The translations under genes and the position numbers were made by a program. Shown here piece by piece: positions 12,101 to 23,186 of a DNA stretch of 64,000 bases (position 1 is the first letter of the stretch; every line of letters begins with the position of its first letter). Under the pieces are notes generated by a model. The model was not told the origin of the DNA. It saw nothing but the letters and a program-made list of their open reading frames with translations, and did no database searches. The stretch is from NCBI RefSeq assembly GCF_964204865.1, contig NC_135259.1:15758974-15822973 (forward strand). Direction: 5' to 3'. Source of the DNA: Styela clava. Taxonomy: Eukaryota; Chordata; Ascidiacea; Stolidobranchia; Styelidae.

Positions 12101-13860
12101 CAACAAAATTTTCAGCAGTTTGTTCTCTTTATAATTGTCTCTTTCTGCAGTTTTGAGATATTTCAAACTCATGGTTTCGTGAAAAATATTCTTGTTAACT
12201 CCTTCCAAGGTACGTTTGGATCGAACTTGATCTTTCTGTCCGTTGTTTTCATAATAGCAGGGCGACACTGAATAAAACAATTTAAATATGGTAAAAAATA
12301 TCCAGTTAAGTTATATAGAATTTGACAGTGAACGAAATCTGAATGCATGCATGCTTCAATGCATGAAAATTCTAAGTGTGGCTGGGGTGTTATGTTGGTA
12401 TGGCTTTCTGCAGGAGATCCCAATGTATTTTCATGAAATGATTCATGGCATCGTAATTAAATTCCCTGGTTCAATGACAATTTATGTCAGTAAGACGACT
12501 TGAAATGACTTTGTTAGTTTATTGATTGTCATAATTAAGTGTCGTGAGTCGTAAAACTTGTAAGCGAACGTATGTCGCATGTCTCAGTATATGATGTATA
12601 TATACCCAAGCATAATATTTGATTTAAAATAATATGATACCGAGTATAATATTACAACATACGCAGTAGCAAAGTATCAAGTGTCATAATAAAATTTGGT
12701 AATATGATCCATATAATTCCGATTTATAACCCACAGGCTACGATCCGACACTTGACCGCAAATTGAGTTTCATCGCTCAAGTTGGAAAAAGCTTATTTCG
12801 GAAACCGAACACGGTCGAAACAAAAAAAATAATTATATTAAAACCATGAAATATGACCAAAAGCTAAATGAATCGAATCAATGGCAGTATGTGATCTGTT
12901 TCAAAAAATGAAATAAAATTCGTTATTCGGTTCGATAAAAATTGTATTGCCATCAGACTCGATTCCGAACCTTTTTCTTGCAAGAACTGAAATTTAAAAA
13001 TTCGGGCCAATCACAACTATGTACAGAACACTAACGTAATATCTACAATTTATTTCGATATGCATTTCGCTCCTACCAAAGCTCCGTACAAGTAAACACT
13101 TCTAGATAAAAACTCAATTTATTACAACCGGAATTGGTGGTTTGGAATGATATTTGAAAACGGGTTTTCAACTAGCGTTGCCGACATATAATTAATCCAC
13201 CCCTTTAAGCAGACAAGCCAGTGTTTTCCAACCTGCGTTCCGCGGCAACATAGAGTTACGTTAGTACAGTCGAAGGGTTCTGCAATTTTTCATCCGAATC
13301 CGTCTATAATTATATTAATATATATATATATATGTTAATTAAATATAATCAAATACGTATTAGGTTTGCCAGTAATATTAAACTAGCTACACTTCAAAAA
13401 TCTTTTTCGTTGTCAGTTTAGGTCAATTTCAGTTTCATTTTAGCATATCTTACCTTAGGCCTTGTACTTCCATATACCTTCTAATTATAGGTGTAAATCA
13501 TAAATTCACACAATATACTCATGTATCAGCGTGTTTATTCTATATGCTCAAGACATGTAAAGTAATTACTATATTTGAACTATGTACGTGTTTAAAATGT
13601 AATAATATGTGAAGGCGGATTCAATTTTTATTACCAAATTTTTAATTTATTGTTGATATCCTTATATCTACCCAGTTTAGGCCCCGTGCATTTCGTTTTG
13701 CATCGGGCCCCCCAATAATTAGGGCGGCGTTGATATTTCACTTACCAGTGTGTAAATGATGGTCAGCTGACATCATAACAACATTGATAATCCATAATAC
13801 TGCTGTTATAATGAACAGTTGGACATTGGAGGTCTTTCGAACATACTTATTCAAAAGCAT
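9144..13860 (-). CDS. Predicted type II membrane protein, four exons, 440 aa, family unrecognised
   Basis: The exons are 13860-13746, 12267-11622, 11020-10841 and 9525-9144. Phases chain 1, 2, 2 and the lengths sum to 1323 nt (441 codons including TAA), which supports the model. The start is an ATG followed by a short basic segment (LLNKYVRKT) and a hydrophobic helix (about residues 15-30, LFIITAVLWIINVVMM). This gives a signal-anchor with the C-terminus outside or in the lumen. Residues about 40-150 are a charged, helical stem. The C-terminal 130 residues are rich in Cys and Trp (YHCQEIRGYCTKNNRCWG, DGRCNWTD). That layout is usual for Golgi enzymes and type II receptors, but I recognise no catalytic motif. 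The last acceptor (gtatcaaag) has a poor pyrimidine tract and is the weakest border. No function is assigned. Confidence 0.6.
9693..9843. mobile_element. 151-bp hAT-type MITE
   Basis: The ends are cagtggtttcc and ggaaacccctg, approximate inverted repeats. The flanks cattaaag (9685-9692) and cactaaag (9844-9851) match in 7 of 8 bases. It sits in the last intron of the type II protein gene. The minus-strand ORF over it (9885-9616) is only a reading of the MITE. Confidence 0.82.
10201..10401. mobile_element. MITE copy, about 200 bp, same family as 47085-47305
   Basis: It shares a long stretch (taattttgttcgcctacttt, then a later ctcgtaatagaact) with the copies at 60938-61146 and, inverted, 47085-47305. 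It ends in tacacatactacgggagtac. It lies in the last intron of the type II protein gene. Confidence 0.7.
12268..13745. other. First intron of the type II protein gene
   Basis: A decayed hAT-like end (cagtgttttccaacctgcgt) begins at about 13211 and a TA run lies at about 13317-13333. I see no other exon. Confidence 0.4.
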
Positions 13861-15264
13861 CTTCGCAACTCAATCGCCAAAGAAAGTTGTCTGCGACGAT
13901 GTCATATTTTCTATTGTTGAACTGCTCTATTAGAAATAACACTGAGATTATTTATTATCTTAGTTTTTTAGGAACTGCATCCCGATTTTTTGAAGTAACA
14001 TATTTCATCCCCGTTTTAGCTGAATTTAACTGAACTCTATGCTGATTCGCGACAGTCGACACTACCATATCATCTATTTTATTCTGATATTCACCTCAGT
14101 CGCTTTATGGCTGTCTAATCACAGCGTTACTCGCCATCTAACTTTAACTTTACACGCTTGTCGTAATTTGTTAAATAGGACGATATAATTAATCACGCCA
14201 ATTAGAATAATATTTGAATATCATTATTCGACGTCACGATGTTTCCGATTCAATTATGACTAATTATAAGTTAAGTGATATATTATAAGTTTCGTCATGC
14301 CTGGTTGCTCGGATTACCAATTGTAACCGATGTTATGGTTGAACCAGCTTTGCGCACAACACTACACATTGGCCTTTTCATAAATGCGTTAATATACACG
14401 AATTTGAGTAGTTATTCACAAGCTTAAATTTTGATTGTTTATAGTACAAGGCAACTCTATTTATGGTTATGGCTTAATTAATAGAAAACTAGGAAAAACA
14501 TATAAATGCCTCGATAAACCCTCAGCAGAATCAAACATACACCGAAAATTCGCACGGTGATTTATATCTACTTTTTATAGTTTTTATCCAATCACTATTC
14601 AATACTACTTGTCAAATAATTTTAAAGCTATGGCCTTGTAAGGCAATCATTCGCACCTTTCGCTGTAAGTCTGCAGAATAAATAGCCGTATTCGATAGTT
14701 ACGTCAGCAATGCTTGAGGAACAATATGCGCGAAGATAAATCCAAAATTTCAACTGAATTGCGAACTCTTGGACGAAGTTAAAACATTTATGTACTAATC
14801 GTACGAAACTTGTCAAGAGCCAACGTTTCTGACATAAATTAATAATGTATTAATATAACAAATTGTGACAAAGAAAAATATTCGGTAAACCTTTTTAGAG
14901 AATGAGAAACCATTGGCGATTAGGAATGAAAAAAAGGTTTTCATGTTGTATTCAGTTCAATAGTTGTTATATTATAGTTGACATCTAGTAATGAAAGAGT
15001 GAAAACAAGTATTTCCAGGGCTGAAACGAGCAACTTTCCAGTGAAAAAAGTGTAAAACAGTAAGTAATTTTATTCATTAGCTGTTTCGCGTTGGCCATCG
15101 ATAATGAATTTAATGATGAGACATCAGCAATGTCCTTCCAGCATAAACTGGACACGAAATGTACCTATGGAACGTTTTGCTTACTTGTTGTTGTATTTTT
15201 CGTTTGGTTCTTGGTGTTTTCATTAGGGCTGTGTCGTGAACAATGCTTCGTAACTAATGTCATT
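13861..15264. other. Intergenic spacer
   Basis: It separates the start of the type II protein gene from the 3' end of the LRR-ZU5 gene, both on minus. I see no supported exon, repeat or RNA gene. Confidence 0.4.
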
Positions 15265-15270
15265 TTTATT
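15265..15270 (-). promoter_or_regulatory. Poly(A) signal AATAAA of the LRR-ZU5-UPA gene
   Basis: AATAAA on the minus strand lies 54 bases past the TAA at 15324-15326, a normal spacing for an animal 3' UTR. Confidence 0.6.
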
Positions 15271-15323
15271 TGTCAAATCTCATTAAAGCTTTGTTAGATG
15301 CTCAATGTTTCATCCAAACTTAT

Positions 15324-18300
15324 TTAAACCATATTTATGTCGCCACGCCCACCCGGCGATATTCCAGCCGGTACCGATGAGCGACCTTCATATTCATATA
15401 TTTGAGCATTGACCTGCTGTTGTTCTTTGCATGGAAATCAAATCACGCAACAGCTGCACCTAGGAGGTCCATTTTCGCGTTGTTCTGGAAAAATTAAAAC
15501 ATATAAGGTAATGCTTAAAACTTGTCAATTTCTAAGTTACCTGCTGATTCGAGCAATTGAACAAATAACTCTACTAACCATGAAGTCGAATTACTGAATC
15601 ACTCGATCTTCTTCTATGGCTACGTCTTTCGTAATTTGGTAGGAGGTTTCGTAACTGGTCCTGTGTATCCAGAGGAAAAATCAGAAAAAAATGAATTTAT
15701 ATAGTCATACGGATTTACCTAATTATCGAAAAGACAGCTGAATCCATTTTTTTCTTAATGGCAATTTTAGTTTTACGCAGTATGGGTTATATGCAAGTAA
15801 CGAAAATAGAACTTGAAATAATACTCGTAAGTATTTTTAGGAAAATAGAAATTTATTGGACAAGGATGATTTTCTGGATGATACAAGGATGATACAAAAA
15901 GCCATACGCATAGAAAAACGTGTTTAAAAAAACTTTATTTTGTAAACCTGATTTTGTTGTGTTCGAGTTTGTGTTGCCGAAATATTTCCGTGCTGATGAA
16001 AGGTCACTCGCGCATTGCCTTCAATGCGTACACCGGTTGCTCCACAAACTGCAGCCGCAGAATCAGCACGTTGACTTTGAACTTGTTCTTGCAAATAAGA
16101 CGAAAATGAAATATTTACAAACAAAAGGTCGTCAAGCAAAATATATTTATATGTAAAATAAATAAAAAATGAACATTTTGTGTCATAAAACCTACCTGGA
16201 TCTAACAGCGGATATAAAAGTGCTTGCGAGTCGTTAGAAATCTCGTTTTCATTTGCATGAAGTGAGTACTTCAAGAGAAACGTGAACGGAACGGTCGGAA
16301 GTGGGTTAGGGGGATTCGCTTGTATACTCCTGCAGTGCTGACGAAAATCTTTATCTACGATGAAGCTGAAACCATCTTCAGGGAATACAGAGAAACCTCT
16401 AGGTCTGATTATGGATATCACACAGTTAACCGTACTATTCAGAGGAACCCACATCACTTTTTCCATTGGAAAAGTTCTTTCGAATTTTATTGAAGAGAAT
16501 CTCCGCTCAATTTGTTTTTTTAGTTCCTTTTCGTCGAGAGTAAAAGTGGAAGTGAAGTTTCCATTTTTGTCGTGGTAGACCGAGTTGCTGACATAGATTT
16601 TAGAAAAGCAAACATAATTTATCGCTTTTTTGATAGTAATCAAAAATTCAGTGAAGTGATTAATTTCCAAATTAATTTTTCTGTCAGCCGTAAAAGCTTT
16701 TTCAAAGAACAACCAGGGAGAGTCATGGGATTTTTTGCTGAAGACTCGAAATCCTGCATTTGAGTTAGCAAGCCATGTCTTTATGTCAAGTTCCACGGTT
16801 CTCTGAAATTGCGTTCCTTCAGGCTCACATTTAATCACGGGAAATACTTGAATGTGGTCGTCGATATCTAGAATCGCCATAGGATCGTAGTTCAGCGATA
16901 GTGAAATCTCGATGTAAGTGCTCTCTCCGGAATAATGAGTCTGCAATCTCCAACTTCAATATTTCCACCGGCAGAACCAACTGCAATCCAAAATTAAAAG
17001 GAGCAGACAGTTAATGAATTTTGACGCAATCCGATTCGTTTCACATCATTAAATTTAGCAAGTTCATTTAAGATCTGCACGTCTGGCCGGCACTATTTCG
17101 TGAGTGGTTATGAGGTTGCTCGTAATTAAAATGAGTTCACTAAAATTTTCCGTTTTCATTTTATGGATTGTAGAGATGAAAAATCAAGAGTATATATATG
17201 TGCTGGGGGTAGTGTGTTGAAATTTTTATTTTTGGTCAATTGAAAAGAAACTGTCGATAAACAGTGATTTTCCGATAATCGGCAAATTTTTCGCTGTCGT
17301 AAAGGAAACGAAATATCAATCCGGACCTTCGGTGAAAGGATGAAATAAAGAATAAATAGTAGGGTGGCGGGATATAAAGACAGACAGACAGAGCGATTGC
17401 GAATGAGAATCTTATAAAGCGGAGATACTGACTTTCTCTTGATTTCTTTACAAATAAATGTTTCATCTTCAATTCTTGTGAATCCCCGAAGGTAATTATC
17501 AAATTCTGAAAAAAAAAAATCATTTTTGTGTCAAATAGTTAAAACTCAGAAAATCTATTCACGTGCCAGTGTATTAATTAGTTTTTCTATTATTCTGGAA
17601 AATGAGAGAGCTATGCACAAACATGTGGGCACTGGGGAAAAAAATGAAAATTTTATCATTAATTCCCCGAAAATCATATGCGGTAACTTACCAGTAGCCG
17701 TATCGGGAAGCGGATAACTCGACTACACGGACAACTCATCATCCACAAATCGATTATGCAGGGTACCGTACTAATCCCCGCAAAAAATATCCAATTTCGG
17801 CAGTAATTGAAGGATTTTTTCAAACCGATAGTAAGAAATATTCTAATATAAAGAACAACAACATAATAAATAACAAAACGATCCAAAGAACCCAATAGAA
17901 ACACTAGTTACGGGATTCAATCCCTCATTTAGAGCCTCTTGAAGAACATTTATGCATTTATCACTCGGCTGACGATGTAACAGCTCCAAGCGTTCGGTAA
18001 CGGATGATATTAGCGTAGGTAGAAGTCCTTCAGACTCGTCGTCTTTATTTAATCTGTCTCCACTGCTGATGTCAAGGTGTTTTATCTAGTCAAAAGGAAA
18101 ACATCACTCAATCTTTGCAGTCTACATAATGAAGACGCATCTTGGTAATTTAAAAAGTAAAAGTAATATATTTGTTTTCGAGGCTATCTCTGGAAATCAA
18201 ATGTATTTTAAAATTAGACAATAGACATGTTCATTTATTTGTTGCAATAAAAGCAGTAGTGTTGGTTCTACGCCACGACCACAAGTAAGGCTATATATAT

Positions 18301-21300
18301 TGTGTACTAGTAGAAGATTTGTAATATGTGTTCAAATTGTACCACTGTTTCCACTTTTTACCTATTTATTACGTGGATTAGATGTATAACTTGTAAACTG
18401 TGAACTATGGAATTCATAGATTTTGCTTGTTTAAGCTTAGATATCTGTAGAATTGGAATGACACAAGGCTGAATAAATATATGTTTTATTATATTTATTT
18501 TCCTTTTGCGCATAATATTAAATATAAAAAAAAATACAAAACTCTAAAATTTCTTGTTTTTTTTGTAAATTACTTGCCTTTATATCAGTAAATAAATAAA
18601 AGATAGCTGGAGATAAAGGTTGATTGGAACGCATTCTTAATGTGTTTAATTTGCAATCTTTAACAATTCCCATCACATGTTCGCACCCTGTAGCTCCCAA
18701 TTGGTTGAAGCTGATGTCAAGTTCTTTGAACTGAAACAGTATTGGCACTCATATTAGTCATCTAGAGGTTTTAAAAATAAACTGAGCAACAAAAAATAAT
18801 AATAATGAAATAAGTGAAATTTTTTCAAATAGATTAATCTCAATAGCAGTAACTTAAATATTTAGCTGACAAAATATTTCCTCACCTCAGCATTTCTGAG
18901 CGATATTTTAAAATTTTCCAGGTGATAAGCCGTCAGATCGCACCGACTTATGTTAATTTTTTGCAATTTGTTTTGTTGAATTAATTTCCCAAGAGTTGCC
19001 ATACCAGCAACACCAATATTATAGTTTTCGCTGATGGTTAGATTCTTCAACTGAAAAAAATAAGTAAATCACACAAAAAAAAATATTTATGACCTATGGT
19101 ATGTTTTATGCAAATGTATCCATTCGTAATTTCGTTCGATAAAAACTTTTACTTTTAGTTTGTTTAAATGTATATAGAATTGACAACTCATTCCAGTACG
19201 CTCATATGATTTATTCATATTAGATTATGAATCAGAAAAACGACACAAAAAGGAGGCCGACCGTAATATATCGAAAAGATTTTTCGAAAACTTCCAAATG
19301 CTGAGGAGTCAAGGCACACTCGCTTGCATCCAGATTTTCAACCTTGCAATTTTCGACAATATTTCCCAAGGACTCAATCCCTTTCATTCCCATGTCCTTG
19401 TTGAACACTACGCTTAATTCCACAATCTGATAAAACCAAAGAAGTTTATATAAAACACAAGAATCTTTAGAAAATTTGCCATTATATGATTATACATGTT
19501 TATTTTTCATGATTATTGATGAATAATCCCGTAACTGTACCGATCAACTATGTTTTATATATATATTAATAATAAAACATGAATAGACAGACTACTTAGA
19601 AATATACAGCTACAAAAAATATCAGAAATGAAGAAAAGAAATTAAACTAGTTAAACATTGGAAGGTATAAGCCCAGTAGCAAAAAAAAAAGAATTCGACT
19701 TGTCGAAGATTGCAACAATTTTTCAAAAAGATACCGTATGTAGGTTCACTACATCTTCAATAAATATCCGTCTCAGAGATAAAAATCTTTGTATCTTGCA
19801 GCGCAGTCTTCAACTCAATCATCTCTAGATCATTAAGACTGCACATATTCAAAGTCAGTTTCTTGCTGTCACAATGATTAACTATTTTTCCCAAACATTT
19901 GACACCTTATCCTTTCATATTCCAATTTTGACTGAAATTCACTTCGTGTATCTTGAAAATACAGAAAACTAATATAACCATCGCTAAATATAGCATACAC
20001 TCTTTTCCTCACTCTCTCAAAGAATAAAAATAAATAGACGTTAAGAGTGTAAGTGTACCGTAATTGTTGAATTTCTTAGTCTCTCATAAAGCGTCTGTAG
20101 ACTTCCAGCTGTCAGTTTGCATGATGATAGTTTGAGGCTTTCAACACGTGGCAGCAACTGCATAAAAGAACCCACGATGTCCATCTTGCTACTCATTGAT
20201 AGATCCACAGATGACAAATTAAGATTTTTCAGTCGTGTGGATCCTGCTATATGCATGTGAAAATATATCCTTCGATTAAAAATAATATTGCATGTCAACA
20301 TCAGATCATATTGAATTTCTGAACCTTAATTATTTTTTCTCATTTTAGTGAGATTTTTAGCGCTGCGAACCCGTCACATACAGTCGACAATGTCCGCGAG
20401 ACTCGCATTTCCAAAACCGATTGGCCAAAGTTTTTAGCAGTTCAAGCACAAGTCAAAGTAATTTGTCCTTTACTCAATTGACCCCACCAACCGTGTCCCC
20501 GTATAAAAAACATTGGGAGCAGAATACAGAAACTAAAAAGACATTTAATTTATTATGTGTGTTGTAATACGTTCGTAACATTTTTGGAGATTGCTTGCAT
20601 TGACAACAGTGTGGCGCTGTTTCTAAAAACATAAAAACAGGCCTTATTAAGTTTTGCACTTTTTAGTCAATAATGTTTCACCAAACAAATACACTTTTCC
20701 ATATTAAGCAAACCATTTATGTCAATTGTGTCATCAGAGATTATTTTTTCTCGCGGTCGATTTAGGCTACAGCTGTTTTTGAAAAGTCATGTATTGAAAA
20801 CAACGTGGACTTAATGTAATCCGTAAGTGTCAAAATCCTAAATATATTATGTAAAAACTAATTCAGCAACATAAAATTTTTGCATGAACTCAACTCTATG
20901 TCAAGAGCACATCGTCACGCTAATAACTGAATTGCGTAAGTCATTTTTAGCAGTTTTGAGAAAAACGTAAAAAACTTCCTAATGATATTGTTATGCAATT
21001 GAGAGTCAATAATTTGCCATGGTTCAATTTTTTGATCGTAGCCGGATTTAAGTTAATTTGTATGACGCAGTTAAGTGACGTCATAATGGCGCACTGTGAC
21101 TTAGGAAGAAATGTGAAAAGACTTGGGGACATACGCAATTTTGAATCTTTACTATATGCACCAGTCCTGAAAACTAAACATTCCAAAAACGAATGTAATT
21201 CTCACTATCTACAATGTCTAATCCCCAAAATAGCTAATCAGTTTCAATTGCATTACTTTTTATGTTTAAAAATATATGTTTCATCAATATAACATGTTCT

Positions 21301-22006
21301 GCACACCCACCGAAATGAGAATGAGAATAAATATAAAGAATATAACAGCAATGCACCCAATATAAAAGCCAACCAAGGTGAATTGGACTCGGACAGTGAA
21401 TATCACAAGTGCACGTCTTCCTATACTGTGGTATAAATTCAAATTAATACGCGCTAAGCTAGAATCCGAGATGCAAAAACTGGAAAATACTTAGCCGAGA
21501 TTATTTTGCCTTTGTGACGTCACAATAGTCCTGCGGTAAACATGATAATTCATTGTGACGAAACAATTGAACAAATGTGCATGTCAAAATCTCCATTTTT
21601 ATAGGTTCCGGAATACTTAAAATAAAATCTGAGTTAACAGACAGGTGCGCAGCCTTACACAAAAAAAAACCTATTTTAATAAAAACTCAAAATCGCCAAA
21701 AATGACTTACGCAATTCGGTTATTAGCGCGACGACATGTATCAGCAAGTAGTAGTGTAGTTGTAGTATCTTCTCAGTATTTGTAATTTGGTCAGTATATG
21801 CCAATTTCATTTATTTTTAAAATAAAAATTGTACCACAGAGCTACATCTTCGTTGTAACAGTGCAAGGTTATTCTAGTTTCTTACCGAACAGTGTTTTCG
21901 CGTTCTCCATATTCTTATGCAAGGACTCCAGTGCTTTAAATAGACTCTCCCCTTCTTTGGTTAAGATGTCTTCATGTAGATTCCCTGGCGCATCGCTGCT
22001 CGCCAT
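15324..22006 (-). CDS. LRR-ZU5-UPA protein (PIDD1/NLRP1-FIIND-like), frameshifted
   Basis: Model exons: 22006-21886 (ATG; 40 aa helical N-terminus), 20246-20059, 19426-19262, 19050-18886, 18730-18578, 18085-17912 (LRRs), 17722-17692 (weak linker), 16980-16196 (ZU5-UPA), 16087-15948 and 15413-15324 (TAA). The phases agree at every junction, and LRR introns are phase 0 as in ribonuclease-inhibitor-type repeats. In PIDD1 and NLRP1/CARD8, ZU5-UPA cuts itself and controls assembly of death-fold complexes; a similar intracellular signalling role is inferred here. There is no NACHT, and the 75-residue tail after UPA has no evident death, CARD or pyrin fold. The summed length is one base short of 671 codons, which matches a frameshift in the ZU5 exon (about 16914-16916). 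It may be an assembly error, a polymorphism or decay. One further LRR exon is dead (19951-19769). Confidence 0.65.
16196..16980 (-). CDS. ZU5-UPA exon of the LRR gene, with one-base frameshift
   Basis: The exon opens in one frame with the ZU5-like start GGNIEVGDCRLIIPERAL. The frame then shifts at about 16914-16916, and the rest is open to the donor at 16196. The second part carries the ZU5 body (FPVIKCEPEGTQF, INHFTEFLIT) and a UPA-like region (MEKVMWVPLNSTV, FPEDGFSFIV). HFT at 16658-16650 falls at the ZU5/UPA border, where PIDD1, NLRP1 and CARD8 have the HF-S autocleavage site. The upstream part of the second frame has a TGA, so only a shift joins both halves. Domain assignment is by pattern and is not confirmed by a profile search. 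Confidence 0.65.
17912..20246 (-). CDS. LRR-encoding exon block
   Basis: Five usable exons: 20246-20059 (62 codons), 19426-19262 and 19050-18886 (55 codons each), 18730-18578 (51) and 18085-17912 (58). Each carries about two repeats with ribonuclease-inhibitor-like cores such as LKNLNLSSVDL, VESLKLSSCKLT, LQKINISRCDLT and FKELDISFNQLG. The one-exon, two-repeat, phase-0 layout is known from RI-type LRR and NLR genes. The exon 18730-18578 ends in AAG followed by gcaagt, a GC donor in good consensus context. The border at 17912 (gtaact) is the weakest. Confidence 0.75.
19769..19951 (-). pseudogene. Dead LRR exon (in-frame TAA, donor lost)
   Basis: The stretch reads like its neighbours (IHEVNFSQNW, LTLNMCSLNDLEMIEL) and has an acceptor ttttcaag. 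A TAA interrupts the frame at 19909-19907. No GT follows either the expected 55th codon (19787) or the ACG at 19769, where the bases are gatatt. Because its neighbours join in phase 0, skipping it keeps the reading frame. Confidence 0.78.
20247..21885. other. First intron of the LRR-ZU5-UPA gene
   Basis: I found no exon here. ORFs of 60-99 codons on both strands show no domain signal. Exon 1 (phase 1 out) joins the acceptor at 20246 in phase without needing another exon. Confidence 0.4.
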
Positions 22007-22725
22007 TTTAAATAATACTGCTAAAATGTTAACGGCTGCGAAATAGGAAACAACACAAGTGCATCTAGCTCAGCTGAAAAATACTTGTGCGTTTTAGGTA
22101 AATGTAATATGTTGTATTTATTTATAAATACCGTTTTTGCCCCACTGCGCGGGTGAGGCCAGGGTTACTGGCAAATTTACATGTTAATTATATAAAAGTG
22201 CATAAAAACTTTACGCACGATCAACCAACCATGAGCAGTGTCTTTTAATGTGTCAATAGAAAGCCTGCGCTTTCAAACCGTTAAATATATACATAACCAC
22301 AAATAGAACTTGGCGCCGGGTAAGTTATATTTCAAACATCTCATTGAAAATCACATTATCCGGATTACTCATACAAGTTTGTGTAAGTGCCAGATGATAC
22401 AAAAATATTCTTCTATGCATTTGAATGTTTACAAACAATCTGACCAGAAATATTTTACGACCTCGAACTAACCTTTGAATCAACTATACATAAACTCGAA
22501 ACATATGCTTGTAATCAGCCCTCCATACATCAGATAAAAGCAAAGTTCGAAATTTGTTCGACGTCCTCCGCGTACAAAATTCAACAAACCGTGGCAACCG
22601 ATACGGTCTGCTACTTATCAAAAGCGAATTCGTACGTAACAATTTAAGGCTAAATGAAAGCCTTTTGACAGCACCGCCGAGGGAACTTTGTTTTCAAAAG
22701 TTTTCTCATGGGCTTGTTGTTAAAC
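22007..22725. other. 5' flank of the LRR-ZU5-UPA gene
   Basis: It lies between the ATG at 22006 and the LTR element. It should hold the promoter, but I see no convincing TATA or initiator. No other gene is seen. Confidence 0.35.
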
Positions 22726-22993
22726 TGTCAAGATTTATTTTTGTCAGGATTAGACCGAGGTTCTATGCACACATTAAACTTGATCCAAATATTCATCAGC
22801 CGGACGAACGGCCTTTATTAAACAGTATACAGTAAGATTCAGCACGATATAATTACACAGTTCAATAGACAGCAGTCCTAGACAAAGAAGCCCGTGACCA
22901 ACATATTCAGGCTTCACGTCACTTCTCAATTATTGCGTCATAATTACTTTAATGGAAGTCAACGTAAACAAGTCTGTAAATCATGATACAACA
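22726..22993 (-). repeat. 3' LTR (element orientation)
   Basis: About 268 bp, beginning tgtcaagattta and ending acaaca on plus. It aligns along its whole length with 27409-27679, with a few substitutions and a small indel near the cacgtccc motif. Confidence 0.92.
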
Positions 22994-23008
22994 TCTCCCT
23001 TTCTTTTT
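22994..23008 (-). other. Polypurine tract
   Basis: On the minus strand a run of A and G (aaaagaaagggaga) directly precedes the 3' LTR, the usual place for plus-strand priming in LTR elements. Confidence 0.75.
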
Positions 23009-23186
23009 AAAGTGATTAATATGACGCATTATTTATATTCAATATTAACATTTAAAACGTCATAAACATATAATCAAATCCTAGTCCCTATCTAGCTACT
23101 AGTAGAGGGTAGACTACCTCTGCAGCATACAAGCTTTGAGGATTATTCTGCCTCGATGTAAAGCTTGTCACCTATCGGACTAGAAA

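Noticed and set aside
15920..16763. Plus-strand ORFs over the ZU5 region
   Set aside because: They are shadows of the minus-strand ZU5-UPA exon.
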